NCBI RefSeq assembly: GCF_028769735.1
Contig: NC_088171.1
Location: 80,280,716 to 80,344,715, forward strand
DNA length: 64,000 nucleotides
Direction: 5' to 3'
DNA from: Zonotrichia leucophrys gambelii
Lineage: Eukaryota; Chordata; Aves; Passeriformes; Passerellidae
The position numbers were made by a program, and so were the translations under genes. Of the stretch, positions 1 to 13,980 are shown one piece after another; position 1 is the first letter of the stretch; each line of letters opens with the position of its first letter. Under the pieces are notes generated by a model. That model made no database searches. It was not told the origin of the DNA and saw nothing but the letters and a program-made list of their open reading frames with translations.

Positions 1-3000
1 AAACCAAGCTCCACATATTAAAACACAGGCTTTGGGGTGCAGATGCAAATCAGGGATGCCCTGCATGATTCTATGGAGTCTGACAGCCAGAAAGGCTGAG
101 GACTGCATATGGTACCCTCATCAAAGGGCAGAAAAGCCCAGAGCATTACAATGCAATATCATAGATATAGAAAAAAAAAGTTTTTAATAAGCTTCATGAT
201 TCTGAGATAGAGTTGTATTTTGTGGTATAGGCAGGGTCAGCCTTTGGAAGAGAAAAAGGGGAATCGCACAATTTAATTTTCTCTTGCAATATGCTGTAAT
301 CATCTCAACAAATCTAAATTCAGCTTGGTACTTGCACTTTTCCTTTGTGAGAACACTGATAAGTTCAGTTAATGATCAGTGAGCTCTCCCCAAGAAAAGC
401 ACTGTTTACTCAGGACAGCAGCATTACAATGAAAATGAAAATGAGATGTAAGTGCCTGTCTTGCTTAGGAGTAGTCTATTAATATCTCTAAAGAAATATA
501 AATCTAAATCTCTTCCCTCTGACTGTTCACTCAGCTCCTGCCTGGGTCTTGGCCTGGTACACAGCTCACACCAAGACCTGACGTGTGCTGGGAGCAGGAC
601 CGTGAGGTCAGCAGGAGAGCCACGTGTGGGCAGGGCAGGATGGATAGGACAGCACAAAGGTCACCACGCAGCTGTTGTCATCTGCTGCTTGCTGTCTCCT
701 CCGGCCATTGTGTCTTCCATCCTTGCATATTAATTGCCTGAAGTTTCTTCTGTATCCATTAATTTATGGAAATGACATCGGCCAAATTTCCAAGCCTGAG
801 GTGATAAATGCATCGTCTTACCCAAGGGGATTTTGAAACAGATCCCATAACATCCAGACTGCTGAGGCATTCATTTTTTCCTGTGTGACACAGGGGACAC
901 CTGTGCTGTGAGGGAGGAGGAAGAATGAGCACTCCCATCCTTTGCAAGGTAAGGGGTTTGCTCATTGGCATGTGAGTAAAAGTTAAAGAACTTGTGAGTC
1001 GTGAATTACCTAAGTGAACTCATGTTTGGCTAGCCTGTACAAGTAAGGTTGAGTGTTTGTTTTCCTTTCCTTAAAAAGTAGAGTTTCATTTACAGAGTAT
1101 ATTGTCCTTTAAATTTAAGATGTTCAAACGGACCGTGACACCACTTCTAGTGCTTGTTATACCTGCCACAGTCCCAAGTCATTAATTTGCAAACAGTATC
1201 AATTTTTTTCAGTCAGGACTGCCAATTTTCTAATTTCAAAGTCTGATTTCCTTTTTTGCCTCTCTAATTAGGCCAATTATTTCAAGTATTCTTTGGTGGG
1301 GAAAGAAAATTTGGCCACTGACATCTTAAAAGGTTTTTCACTTGCATAGTTTCACTATAACAATTTGGTCTTAAAGGCTCCTAACATTTTTTAGACTCTT
1401 AGGACCATCTTTTAGTTCATCGTCTTCTTTTTGGTCTTACTGCTGACTGAATTCCTGGCTTCTTGTATATCATTTATAGTCCTAATATGGTAGACTTCTG
1501 CTGTTCTGTGGCGTTACAGGATTTTTCATATGGGATTTTTCACATAGCAGTGATCAATAGATCACTCAGAACTAGGAATATTGAAAAACAAGAATTTATT
1601 GCTTTCTGTAAGCTGTAACTTTTCAATAATTCTGCATTTAAATAATTCAAGAGTAAATAGGGCTTCTGTATTACAGAATGCCATCCATTCCATCTTAAAA
1701 TTTCATTTTTATAGCTTTTTCCTAATGTCAACTTTCTAAACTCCTCTATTTATAACTGACATCATCCCTTGAAAATCAACAGAGAAAAACAGCACTTCTT
1801 GTAATAGTAATTTCTGAACAAGCATTTTCTTTCTGTTCTGTCTGTGGAGATTGGAGTTTTATTTAGGCAATGAGTGTAAATCTCAGCTAAAACGAGAAAA
1901 TGTCACTGTCAAATGCTTATTCAATGCTATTTCAGTACTGGGATAACAAATTAAAAATTATAATATCACATATTGCATCTGACTGAGGATGCCTAAGAGA
2001 TCCAAAAATTGCTATGGATTCAGCTGCCAGAATCCCGTAGGTATTGCACACTTTAGCAGGACAGAAATCCACAATGCCACATGGCAAACTGAAGTCAGAT
2101 CCAAATAGAATATTTTCTTTGTGGCTAAGGAATAAGTTCTCTTTCATTGTATAAAGTAGATATTAATCTAATTTTCACTCGATTGTGCTTTCATAATTTA
2201 AGATAAGATTAATTTTTTTTTTCTGGTACTACTGCTGTGAATAATGTTAAGACAAACAGGATCACATACTTATTTGGATCTGAACAGATGATCAGTCTAT
2301 TAATTTCTTCTTTCAAATCATACAACTGCATAATTTTATGTCCATTTAACTAGGTTATATTCCTTTTTTTTTTCCAGGCTATTACCTTTAGAAGAATAAT
2401 GGAAAGGCCTTTCAGGCAGTGAAAAATAGCAAAATCTTGTCAAACCCCAGATTTTATTAGTTCAGTTTACAGAAATATTACATGTTGTGGAACCTGAAGG
2501 AAGTATACTAGAAAGATATCTCAAAATATCTCTTCATTTCTATACGGGAAATACTAGATACAATTTAATTTTGGGCATTGTTCTTAACAGGAAATAGTAT
2601 CAAAATCACATTTTTAAATTATGAATAAATTTGGTTTGTTCTGTTGGTTTAGTTTTATCTGGGTTAAGGAAGAAAATATCACAGCGTAATGAAGTTTTGA
2701 GTAGGCCATGTGAGACATGAGAACCAGCAGTAGTAGTTGGCACAGTAAAGAATTTTGCTTTTGAGTTTATTACAAAAACATGCCTACTTCTTATCTTTAA
2801 GCAACATTTTATTATCATCTAGAGCATCTGAAATTTTACTTCAAGATTGCCTCTTAGCAGACAGTCTCTGCCCACTCATCACTCCTATACCTTAGATGAA
2901 TGTTATATTTTTCTTTTCAAATGAATTAGAAGTTCCAATGTCCTTAATCCAAGAATGTAATTTTTTGTCCATTGAGAAATAATGTAAATGAACATAAAGA

Positions 3001-4454
3001 ATATTTACTTTATCTGAGAAAAGTAATCAGATTACAGAAGTTTGTGACTATGCTATAGATCCTCAAAATGTGGTAAACATAGTGAATCATCTCATTCAAA
3101 AAGAACAGCTACAACTACTGAGAAAACACCCATGCAAAGACTTAATTCTTGGTAGACCTTGCAGGAATTTTTTTAACAAAAGGAAAAGTATCCTGTGTTT
3201 ACAGAACTCAGATAAAAGACTGAATCACTTGTTCAACCCCTTATTCCTAAGAAATGTCTTTAAAAATAAATATTAACTTTCTTCAGCTAAGGCCAGGAAG
3301 TTTAAATAACCCTTGTCATCAGTTTTAGGTAGAAAGGCATGGAGAGCTCTCCCACTGAAGATGAGTTGCGAAAAAATTTAACGGCTGACACATAAGTTCA
3401 TTTAAGTGTGAGGAAACTTAGTCTTACCAGAGTCCTACAGCTTGTCAGCAAGGTCCTAATATTACAGGGAGGACCGTAGGACGTAAGACCAACATTCAGT
3501 ATGGTAACAGAACAGCTGAGGATAAGATACTTTTCCTCTCAGAAATGACTGCTATAGAATGGCATATGCTCCTGCTTCCCTTAACTGCAGAAATCTCACC
3601 AATTAAATTAAGGCAAATACTTGGAAATGAAAGGCAGATGGAAGCACAGGAAATAAAAAATTAACTCCAAAACCTTGGATTCAATCAAGTTGTAGCCTCC
3701 TGCAAATGGTTACTTATCAGGAAAACACTTAGGTGGTGTTATCACCTACACTTACAATAGTATTCTTTGATATCAGACATTTACTGAACTGTAGCTGAAA
3801 AAAAATCTAGCAGATAACCCTTGTGAATATATATTTCTTTGCTGGACAGTTTGCACTTGTTGTTAATCCTTTTTTTTCTTTCCCTTTTTTTTTAACAATG
3901 TAGTGGGAGTGATATTACGTACTTTTTTCTTTCCCTTCGCACCTGGAATCTCAATGGACAGTCTTCAGAGCTGGCGTTACCAAGCCTGCAGCGGATTTTC
4001 AGCTGCGCACAGCTATGGGTTGTAGGCCAGACAGAGTGACCAGAACATTCATACTGATCCAAAGGTTCAAATTTTGAGTTCAGACCAGTTTCCAGCCTGC
4101 TATTTTTAACTGGATCACAGACTGACATTTCTCAAGTTGCTTAAAAACCCGCAAAGAAAGCACTGATGTAATTTATCCAAACTAAATTTAACAGATGTGA
4201 GCCAACATAGTCAAAAGACTGAACTAAATAAAGTATTTAAGAACAGTCCAATGAAGTATTACTGAAATGGTTACATCATATAGACATAAAGAAATTGAGA
4301 AAATTTTGTTTGTTTAATAGGGATGAGAAAAGATGGGGAGATGTAACTGCAACTATCCATTGCACTGAGGTTGGGTTATGCAAAAGAGGGGCACAAAATA
4401 AACTCTGAGCTGCAAAATAAAAAGATGAGCCATATTCATTGGCTGCAGCAAAGA
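1..4454. other. Unique non-coding DNA, no gene recognised
   Basis: Stop codons are frequent in all frames and the longest open stretches are under about 95 codons, as expected by chance in AT-rich DNA. I see no recognisable protein, repeat family or RNA gene. The only low-complexity pieces are short pyrimidine runs near 2361-2376 and 3869-3893. The stretch around 3920-4060 has more G, C and CpG than its surroundings. It keeps a 78-codon minus-strand frame open, but it resembles no family I know. Confidence 0.6.
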
Positions 4455-4665
4455 AATTCTAGATAGATATAAGGAAAATATCTTCACAAACAAATGCAGT
4501 GGTCAAAGACTTGGACAGGTAGACTGCAGTTGTGAAATCTTTATCCTCAAAGGTTTTTGAAATGAAATTGTCCTGAGCAAACTAATCTGTCTTTGAAGCT
4601 AGTCCTGCATTACAAGCCTGAATGATCCTTTCCAAATTAATTTTTCCTATGATTTCTATGAAGTA
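4455..4665 (+). mobile_element. CR1 LINE, 3' end fragment (upstream of a pair)
   Basis: The sequence follows the 3' untranslated end of avian CR1 in sense orientation. It has an 'agatataaggaaaatatcttcac'-like block, a decayed 'cactggaacaggttgcccag' region near 4500-4530, and the terminal 'gatcctttccaa...atgatttctatgaag' signature at 4624-4664. It is heavily diverged and 5' truncated, as most CR1 copies are. The left edge could lie further upstream, near 4310. A second CR1 3' end follows directly in the same orientation. Confidence 0.72.
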
Positions 4666-4671
4666 TACTTG

Positions 4672-5143
4672 AACAACACTATGGCCAGTTCTGGATTCCC
4701 CAGGACAAAAGAGATAAGGAGTCACTGGGGAGGGATCAGTCAATGACCACAAAGATGATGAAGGGACCGCAGCCTCTCTCCTGCAAGGAAAGGCTGGGAG
4801 AACAGGAACTGTTCACACTGGAGAAGGGAAGGCTTCAAGTGATCTCATTGTTGTATATAAGTATCTGAAGGAAGATAAAAAGTTAGAACCACATTCTTTC
4901 TAGTGCTATCCAGTGAGAGGACCAGAGGTAATTGACACAAACTGGAACACAAGGTTTTCTCTCAAAACTTCATGGCATACTTTTTTGCCGGTTCAGACTG
5001 ACCAAAGAGATTGTGACATCACCATCCTTGGAGACACTCAGAAGTTGTCACAGTGCTGGTAGCCCTCCTTGAGCGAGGGAATTGGACCGTGTAACCTCCA
5101 GAGGTTACTTCCAACCTCAACCCTTCCATGATTCTGCTATGTT
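4672..5143 (+). mobile_element. CR1 LINE, 3' end fragment (downstream of the pair)
   Basis: This matches the last 470 bases or so of avian CR1 in sense orientation. The landmarks in order are the 'ccagttctggattccccag' block at 4685, 'gccacaaagatgatgaaggg'-like at 4747, 'cactggagaagggaaggcttc' at 4817, 'gtataagtatctgaagg' at 4855, 'ccatccttggaga' near 5022, and 'acctccagaggttacttccaacctcaaccc' running into 'atgattctgctatg' at 5093-5141. The end of ORF2 is destroyed. It is less diverged than the copy next to it, so it probably belongs to a different subfamily. Confidence 0.9.
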
Positions 5144-8100
5144 AAAAAACAATTTTGGGGCCATGTTGAGAGTACAGATCAATCTTGTGAGTTTCTTTTT
5201 TTTCCCCATGGTTACAGCTCTAAATGGCCTAAATGTCTGTGGTATCCAATATTCAGTGACAGGTTTTGTCCAATTATTAAAACATGGAAGTTTTATTATA
5301 TAGATGTTGCTAATTACTGAAAACTAATTGTCTAAATTCCAATGAAAATGGGATTTACAAGCATTCATAATCTTCATAGGACTTAATAGGATTAATTCTA
5401 AAAATGACATTTGTTTTAGTCATAAAAGGCATTATCCAAGATTATGGTTGAAATGTCTTGCTTGGTCCCTGAAAATATTATATAGCCAAATTCCCAAAGT
5501 AAATTGAAAAGCTGCTCCTTCCCTCTCTTCATCACAGCTAACTTTTCACCTGTACTCACAGAAAGTCCAAGAAAAAAAAAGATTTGAGCTTCAAACTGAG
5601 ATTCAAATTGCATATACTTGGCAATCAAAATTTATTCCCAGTTTGAACTCTAAAACACAGAGTTATTTCAAGGTTAGGCAATAACTTTATGAAAGAAAAA
5701 ATTGTGATATCTGCTGGTGCCTGCACTTGTATCAGCAATTCAACTAAATAATTGAACTGTTCTACCTTATTCTGGAAGTTACATTTTCCCTGGAGTAATT
5801 AATGTTCAAATGGAAGCAAAACTAAATGCAAACCAAGAAAATCCATGTGACATTACTAAGACAGTCTTAGGTTTATTTCTCTAACACTGTTGGCTGTATA
5901 AAGCAAAAGCTCAAGTGAACATCTAGGTCTTTTATTTGACAAGATTCTAAACTGCAGCAGCTGTCTGGCATCTTTTCTGTCTGAAAAACTTGAAACATTT
6001 TGTAAGTTGTCTCTTTGTTTCCTGTGTGCTTGCTTTCTTTCATTTAAGAATTCTAGTGAGGTAAACCAGAAGAATAAAAAGAGCTTTTCTGAGGAATCCA
6101 TAGGTAACCTGCCAAGGTGCACCATCTAACAAATGAATTAAGCAAATAGGTTGGCTGATAAAGATTTTTCAAGCTCATTAGAAATTTTTAATAGTCTTAC
6201 TTTAGAATTTTAGAATCATATTCACTTATGTCTAAATTATCTCTTAGAAGTGCTTTGCTACGAATGGAATTGAAGTATAAAGTACTCTTCCATGCATCAT
6301 ATTTATTACTATAGCAGCATGCTGCAGCCCAGACCAGTGCACAGATTTCTGGTTTTTCCACATCTCTGCCAGAAGAAGATGGAACAGGAATGAATCTTTT
6401 TTTTGGGGTTATTTCCATTAGTGTTTTCTTGTGACAAATAAAAAAATTCTCTGTTCTATTTATGAAATAGAAGGAATTAGAGTGACAATTCAACAAGGAC
6501 CTGGGTAAGTACACAAGGAATATCACCAGCTGAGAACAGTAACACAGAGTAAAACTCTCTATGGTTATTGGGATCAAAAAACAATCTAGATATTCAAACT
6601 GCAAAAATGCAAGTCCAAAATCTGGAGTTTTTCAAGCCCCTGTTGAATTGTTGCAAACACAGGAACAGGGATTCCTTCAGGGATATCCACCTGAATTCAC
6701 AACTACCAGGTTTGTTTGAAAGTTCTGAAACTCCTTCTTACAGTTAAGCTTCATATTTTAGAAACTTCATGTGTACTGAAACATCTCAGGAGGACATGGC
6801 TAGAAAACTCAGCATTCATTCATTTAAGCATGAATGTTTATTGAAGTGTAAAAGGGTGAAAAGATAAAAGATTAATTTCCTGAATCAGAAAACACTACCA
6901 ATAGTTCCCTTTTCTAAAACCTTTGGTTTAACTTTCATTTGTGATTGGTCTCTGGCCAAATGGACCTTGGGTTATCTACACAAATGTCAAATCACCTATT
7001 GCTGGAAAATATCTCCAGAACTCAACAACCAGATTATTATTTACTTAGAGCATTCTTGTAGAAAATTTGATGTGTAGACTTGTACTCTTTTACTTAAGGG
7101 AAAAAACCAAGTAATTGATCTGAAGTTGCATGAGTGGCATCAGGAGAATTAGAGGGCATTGATAACTAGTAGTGTGACACAGACCTGCTTTGCTCTTTGA
7201 AATAAAGGACATGTGAGTCTACCCTGATAAGAAGTCTTTGTCTCTATTCTTCTCCTATGGGACAACTCTAGATCTTTCAAAATCCCACTTCTACTCCTTC
7301 ATGAATATTTACACCAGAAATTGCCAGGTGAAAAGTGAGAGAATGGAATGAAATAACCTTCACCATTTAATTTCTAGCACATTCCTTGACCCAGTTTTAG
7401 CCTGTGCCAGCTAGCATTGCCTATGTCAATGCCCAGTTCTAGGCATGGTATGAGCTAAGAACTCTTTCCAGTTCACATTTTGTGTAAGGCTTGCAAGGAA
7501 GCACACCAATGTGGACTTCCTTATTGACTCCAGAGCCCAAAAACTGTCCCTGGCCTATTTAAAAGCCTTTTTTCTGAGTTCCAGACTCAAAGTTTGTAAC
7601 TGATTTTGTTTCTTTCACTCATGAATTCTGTATCTCAGTTCTTTGTGCTGGATATGCCTAGAGTTACCATCTACTGACAGAAGTGAGCGGAAAGGTTCCA
7701 GCTGTGTTATTCCCATGTGGTACAAGGCATAATACCAGCCCATTAAAATATGCTGCCTATTTTAGAGTAAGTAGCAGCCTTCCACAGCTTTGACACCCAC
7801 TACTGCAGTTTTAGACATTATTCAAATTAAACCTCTCTCTCAGTAAATGTGAACACTGAAATGCTTCAGGCAGGTAAAGTAAAAGCAGAGTTTTCAGGTT
7901 TCAAAAATTTGAAATGCTTTCTATGACAGTCATAGGAAAGGACCATTCTGGATATGTATATGAAGACAATCAGGACATGACCCAAGAACATTTCTATTTA
8001 CAAGAAGAAAAACTTATGCTTAGGGAATCAGGCTGCCTCATGTCTTGCTACCAGCTCAGCAGTAAGAATAGAAGCAGATGTATTCTTTCCCTAATTTTTT

Positions 8101-11100
8101 GTTGTTTTATACTCTTCAAGTAATTCTGACCCCAATTTCTTGGCTAGAGCTAGGACTTTTTAACTGGCTGGATAGGAAGACTGGTAGATGATGTCCAGCA
8201 TAACTGTGGGTGTGAGAGTGATGATTCTTGTTAATCTATACATTTCCATTGTTTAGAAATCAATTTGCCTTCCTGAGAAAAAGAGCTGAATTTAGTGTTC
8301 ATTCTCTAGTTACTTCTATTTCTCTTTAATCCATTTGTGACTAGGGCACAAAAGCACTGAATGGATTCTTCATTTCATTTTTATACGAGAACATAAATAC
8401 ACACTACAGTTGTGTCCCATGGATTCACAGTTGACTGAAACACTAAAGTGCTGTCTTTTTTATGTGACACTCAATTTTGTAAGCTAAGCAGCAGTGTAAA
8501 GTAGTCTGAAGATCCGCTTGACTTGAAAGATAATTGCAAATACTTATGAGACTCTTAACAATTGTGATTTCTTACCAAGTAGTTTATATTCAAAAGCATT
8601 AATAATATTCTGAAGTAATGCAAACTCTTGACTGTGACAAAAGGATTCATTAAGACAGTTAGTGTTTCATGACATGATGAAATGACAGCTTTCAGTCCAG
8701 TGTATGTAAATTGCTAAAAATGTGGTGTGACACTTTGCTTTGCTGTCAAAGGTTTTCCATCTGAATATATGCCTAGTCTTCCCTGCTGCTCGATAAGAGA
8801 AGTAGAATATTTTGATTTCTGAGGAAAGCAATAAGGAACTACCATCTCAGTTTGCCACTTTAAACACCTTTCTTTTGCTCCACTGACATCAGTACATACG
8901 GAAAACAAGCCAAGGTGGAAAATACAGAATGTCAAAGGGTTTGCAGAGGGTATCCAGAGTAGGCAACATAAGAGTGGTTAGACTGCTCTAAAAGTGAGCA
9001 GGGTGGAATCTAATTTGGGAATGGCTTGAGATTAATTAGATACAAAATGACTAAGCAGATAAAAGAGCTAATTGAGCTGAAAATGGCTGGGGAAATGTGG
9101 AGTCCATATGGTTCACATCCACCTCCCTGTCTTTGTACAAGCATTTAGAAAGAGACACTTAAAAAGAATGTGGGAGAAGCCAAATGTCTTGGGAACACCA
9201 CAGCCTCATTCCAAGTTTCAGGGAAGACTTCAGGGCTTTGTCTCTGGTTGTGTCAAGCCTCTCTCCAGGTGCATGGATCTCAGTCTGGTTTCCTCCACAT
9301 TTATGATCATCCCAAGAAAGTAGAATAGCATCCGCAAGTGAATTCTTTATACAACGATCTGATTGTTTTCCTGTATATAGATGCTAAGCAGCTTATTAAT
9401 TATGAGGAAGATAATGTCTGACACTCTTATGAGTGTGTATATTTAATTGAGGGAAGCACATTTCATGTGATGGGTACAAAAGTGGGAAATTCCTTCACAT
9501 ACACCAGTCATTGGTATTAAAACATTACCTTTGTTTACTTTTAGCTTTAACCTCTCTCTCTTTCAAATTGTTCAGTATTTTTCTCCAAGGTCGTGAAATG
9601 CTTCTACACCAAAACAGGAGCATGTAGAGAGGGTTTCATGGGCATGGTGAGGGAAGGGTGGAGGGCACCACAGGCAGCTCTAGTTCCTCATACCAGGTCC
9701 CTTTCTGGGGACGAGTTGGGAGCATGTAGGAAGTTAAATGGGCCTGGAAATGCTCTCCTCAGTGAGTTGATCAGGAAGGGAACAGACCTCAGCTGCATTA
9801 CTTCTGAGCTGGCCCTAAGATCCAGCAGCCAAGGCCACAGGAGGGAGAATGAATCCAGGGCTTTTAATAGCTTCTCTTTGTTTGATAGTCTTAACAATGA
9901 ATTTTTGACCTTCTGTCTAGAAAATGTATATGCTAATGAATGTCTTTCATTTCCTTGAAATGTTTTCAAATATTATTTTTATAATCCATAATGTTGACCT
10001 TGCTTCTGTTTCACTAGTAAATCAGAAATGAAGGAAAGTCTGGAGTGGTTGATATATTTTTACAGTCCCTAGAATATTTAAATCATGAGTTTGTATAAAA
10101 GGATGATATTGACAGGCAGAACATGGAGAAAGCTAGAATTCCAATTGTGTTGTAAAAATCCTCTTTTATCTTTCAGAGGTATTTTTTCCTTTAACAGATT
10201 GGTTTTTTTACATAATATCATTTCTCTTAGCGAGGTGTATTTTTGTCCTCTGTCAAAGCAGCTACAAAATCATTAGAATATGAGGAATTAGGTTCTCCTG
10301 CCTCACGATTAGTATTACTGACTGAGTTGAAAGAATTTTAACAATTATGAAGGTCAGTAACAAGGACAGGGATGCAGTAAACTAAAATTTGTGGTTATGG
10401 CAACAGCAATTTCATTATAAAATTAAGCTGGACTAATTACTGTGACTTTGGTGGTTCTGGTGGACAGAGGTCTTTTCTTCTTTAGGTTGGGATGATTTTG
10501 GCATAGGCCAATGGAGTATTATAAATAGGGTAATTTACTAAATGCAAATGAATTTTACTTTTCATCATTTAATTAGGTTTTCACTTTTAAGTGTAATGGC
10601 TCTCAAAAGATCTGGTAAACAACAGACACAAAATTACAGATACAAGGATGAAGGTGGCTTTTTTTTTCAAGTCAGAATTGGGTTTTTACGATTTTATACT
10701 TGGAAACCTGTTAAACAAAACTATAGAAAATTGTAGGAAAAAATGATGGGAGAATTCTTGCCGTTAGTCTGGAGCTATAGTTATACTGTAATACTAATAT
10801 TCTTTTTTATCTACGACCAAGATGTTGAGGCAGACATCAGTGTAAAATAATCTGTTTCATATAAGTAATTAACTGTTGAATACTTACGTATATGTACATT
10901 GTACTTCTATTTAAACATTCTGTTAAATTGTTCTTTGGCTTGGTCAGGAAAATTGGGCTATAAATTTATTTCCTGTCTGTTTTATGCAAAAGACAAAAAG
11001 TGATTTTGTCCTTGAATCTACTACCCTCCTTTTGGCCTGATAAACTTTTTAAATGGGAAATACAGGCCTCTTTCCTGAAATTCCAGGCAAGATTTAACTT

Positions 11101-11640
11101 AGTTCCTGGCTTCTCTTTTAGCTGCTTCTTCCATTGTTGAAAAACATTTGAATGGATTTAATGTTAGGTTCGTAGTAGCACTGATTTAATTTCTTTTTCA
11201 CTTTTTTGGACATGGTGTGTCCACCCCCTTTGCAGAAAAGCTGGCTATCTGCTAAAACTTCTCTTCACCCCTACCCCTATGTTGCAAAGAGACTGATTAC
11301 TTACAAAGAAAGCCCCTGTCACAAGTGTCCTTGAAGACAGCTTAGCCTGAAGAGGAACAGAAGATGTAAAAGGGGATACAAATGTGTAGCTGTATAATTA
11401 AGAAGTCATACAGGAGATTAGAAACTGATTGGAAAAGGCAATAGATAACACAGAGAAGTACAGTTTGGGTAAAACGTATTGTCTAGCTATTTCTCTCCTT
11501 ATATACCTCCAAGAAAGAAAGTCACAGAGAAAATACTATGTCACCCATGAGCTGTTAACACTAGCCTGTATTACCAATTAAGAGGTATAACTTTCCTCTA
11601 ACACCTGGAGAGAATTAAGTTTCAGTGTGTGATAGCACCT
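5144..11640. other. Unique non-coding DNA
   Basis: No gene or transposon family is recognisable over these 6.5 kb. The longest frames are 135 codons on the minus strand (6197-6604) and 121 codons on the plus strand (9593-9958). Neither has domain-like composition, flanking splice signals I would trust, or similarity to a known family. A stretch at 7530-7700 contains a TATA-like 'tatttaaaag' and has a texture somewhat like an old LTR, but I cannot assign it. Confidence 0.55.
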
Positions 11641-11840
11641 ATTTCTATGCATGAGTATAGATACACTCACATAGATTCATATATTAGGGTGTGTATTAGT
11701 AAAGCATAACAAAAGTTATACTACTAGCATAATATTTCTGTATTATTGTGTGAATATACACACAGACATGCACACATGCAAAATACATATACCAACATAA
11801 ATATATTACATGTAACATGTCTTTACATATATGTAAAGAA
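11641..11840. repeat. AT/CA-rich low-complexity tract with a 20-bp palindrome
   Basis: The stretch is enriched in alternating purine-pyrimidine steps (acacac, atatat). It ends with a perfect 20-bp palindrome at 11820-11839, tctttacatat with its mirror complement. Such tracts change quickly and often arise from decayed CA/TA microsatellites. No function is implied. Confidence 0.7.
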
Positions 11841-13880
11841 GTAGGCACATTTTTGCCTTTGAAAGTATAGCTGGCAACAGTTAATTTGAATTTCCAGGTA
11901 TCAGAATGGCTAAGGACATCACCTGTCAAAAAAACTAATCTAATTAAAATTTTGTGCATGATCTACACCAGCACCTTGTTGCTGAAACAGAAGTGACTAA
12001 ATCTTAATGTAGAAGGGGAAGAGAGAAAAGAACATCCTCCAGCAATTCCTTTTCTCCAAGTGCTAGACAGTCCTTGCAGTACCAATTTAGATATTTCCAT
12101 TTGTTTTAACTGATTTCTCAGTCTGAAGATTAAAATTTCTACTGCTCATTATTTAGAAATTAGGAATTATAGACCTATCCAGGAGACTATATAAACAAGA
12201 TACTTGCTATTTAAAATAGAAGTGAAATTATTCTTTCATATATTTAATTTTCAAGATTGGTATTTAAACTCATTCATCCTTCTGTAGCCAGCTAAATTTT
12301 CTAGAACAGTTTTTAGTCAAATGATTCCTGACAAACATTAAAAATTAATTTGTCTTGAATAAGCAATGGACTTCAGATAAAGGAGGGTCTTCAAGAGAAA
12401 GTATTCTACAGGCTCCCCTGCCATACCTTGTACATACAAATGCACATAGAAGTGTAAAATATAGACATGTCTGAGTTGAAAATTACCCCTCCCTCAAAAA
12501 AAGCTGAAAAGTAGAACTTTCACATTTCTCAAAGTCTCTCATTTCTCCTTAACATACTAAAGACTTTTGCTCCAGCTTGCTAGCAACTACCCAGTCTCCT
12601 CGAGCGCCTTGAATTGCTTCTCAGAAATCAGGAATAAAGGCAAGAAAACCCTGCAGAGGAATACAAAGGGATCTGTGCAGGACAGGCTATAGGACTTGAA
12701 AAAAAAGAAAAAGTGGAATTTCACGCTGCTCCTGCAGTCAGGCAGTGATAGCACATGGAGCTGGTCACAAAAAATCAATGTGAGATTGCGACATGGGATG
12801 GGCAGGGTGTTGGTTGAATTTTGAGAGGAATAAGGGCTGAGTGAAATTCGAAGTGCTCAATAACTATGCACTTGTGGAGAAAGAGGTAATGGAAAACCCT
12901 TCTCCTGGGAAGAAATTTTTTAACAGACTATGGACGTTGTATTGGCTGGAGGGAGGACTTGAGAGAACCAATTAATTGCTAAATGTTCCCCACTCCCCAC
13001 ATGACAGGCTGAAAGACTCAAACACAGCCTTGACTGCAAAAATGCTGACAAAATAACAAAGGAGTCTTTGCCACTTAATACATATATAGGTAATCAAACC
13101 TGATTTTCACATAAAGTTGTTTCTTTCATTCAGTTTGCAGCTGTCCATGTCTTTAGTTGGATACCAGGGGATTGGATAAGTGTGAGGGCAATATTACACA
13201 TATATGTGGATCTGAAGGACATAGGAAAGTAATTTGGATAATATATTTGAGGATTTCAGAGACATGAACATCTTCCCTGTTTCTCAGCTACTGTGTAATG
13301 TATGGCAGAAGTGGGACACTCTTGAGTTTATAAATGATGTGAGTTTTAACTATCTGTAAAACCAGAATTTCTGGCAGAGAAACTGTTACATTTTGGAGAA
13401 ATAACACTCTTGGGAGCCATTAGAGTGAAGTCTGGAATGTCATAGAATAACCAAACATCATGATGGAGCATGATGCAGGTGCTCCTTTTCAGAATAAAAT
13501 GCTCTCAGCTGAATTTCCATCACCAATTCCTTACACATCTTGCATGCTCTCTCTGGTCTCTGGTTCAATCCACATTCTCCAGTACAGCTCAGGCTGGGAG
13601 GGCTTGAAGCTGGTGTGATTACAGCAGGGTGGTTAAGCCAACTGAAGGAAAGGAAGATTTACACAATTTGCCTTGTTTAAATAAAATTTAATTTTATGAA
13701 AGAAACAGATGACCAGCATTTACAGGGAAAGTTGGGAAGGTAGAGAAGGAAGATGAATAAGAATAAATTTAGTTGTAACTGCCAAGCTTTGAAGACCTCA
13801 TTTGCAAGTCATCTGCTGGTTTCTTCAAATGCTAAGAAAGGATTTACAAATCTACTCAATTTAATTTAGGATTTATTGGG
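11841..13880. other. Unique non-coding DNA
   Basis: No coding potential or known repeat is visible. A 'catagaata' at 13441 looks like the start of an antisense CR1 3' end, but the following bases do not continue the match. Confidence 0.55.
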
Positions 13881-13980
13881 ATGATTTGTAAATTAATCAT
13901 AGGAATTACATACAGCAAGTAGGATTTATAAGCCTAGGGGAGGATTATAAGGTGTGATGTAGGATTAGTAAATCTATTGT
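13881..13980. repeat. Five degenerate units phased at exactly 20 bp
   Basis: Starting at 13881, 13901, 13921, 13941 and 13961, every 20th base begins a variant of the 10-mer AGGATTTATA: atgatttgta, aggaattaca, aggatttata, aggattataa and aggattagta. The other ten bases of each unit differ freely. Two further out-of-phase copies lie at 13839 and 13868. This is either a decayed minisatellite of which only half the unit is still legible, or a chance cluster in AT-rich DNA. Confidence 0.55.

Noticed and set aside
6197..6604. 135-codon open frame, minus strand
   Set aside because: No domain or homology. Cysteine and aromatic content look random.
7530..7850. Old LTR suggested by a TATA-like tatttaaaag
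   Set aside because: No matching ends, target duplication or family consensus could be found.
9593..9969. Overlapping frames of 121 codons (plus) and 93 codons (minus)
   Set aside because: Both strands open at the same place points to base composition, not coding. No homology seen.
13441..13660. CR1 3' end starting at catagaata
   Set aside because: Only the first nine bases fit. The following sequence does not follow CR1.
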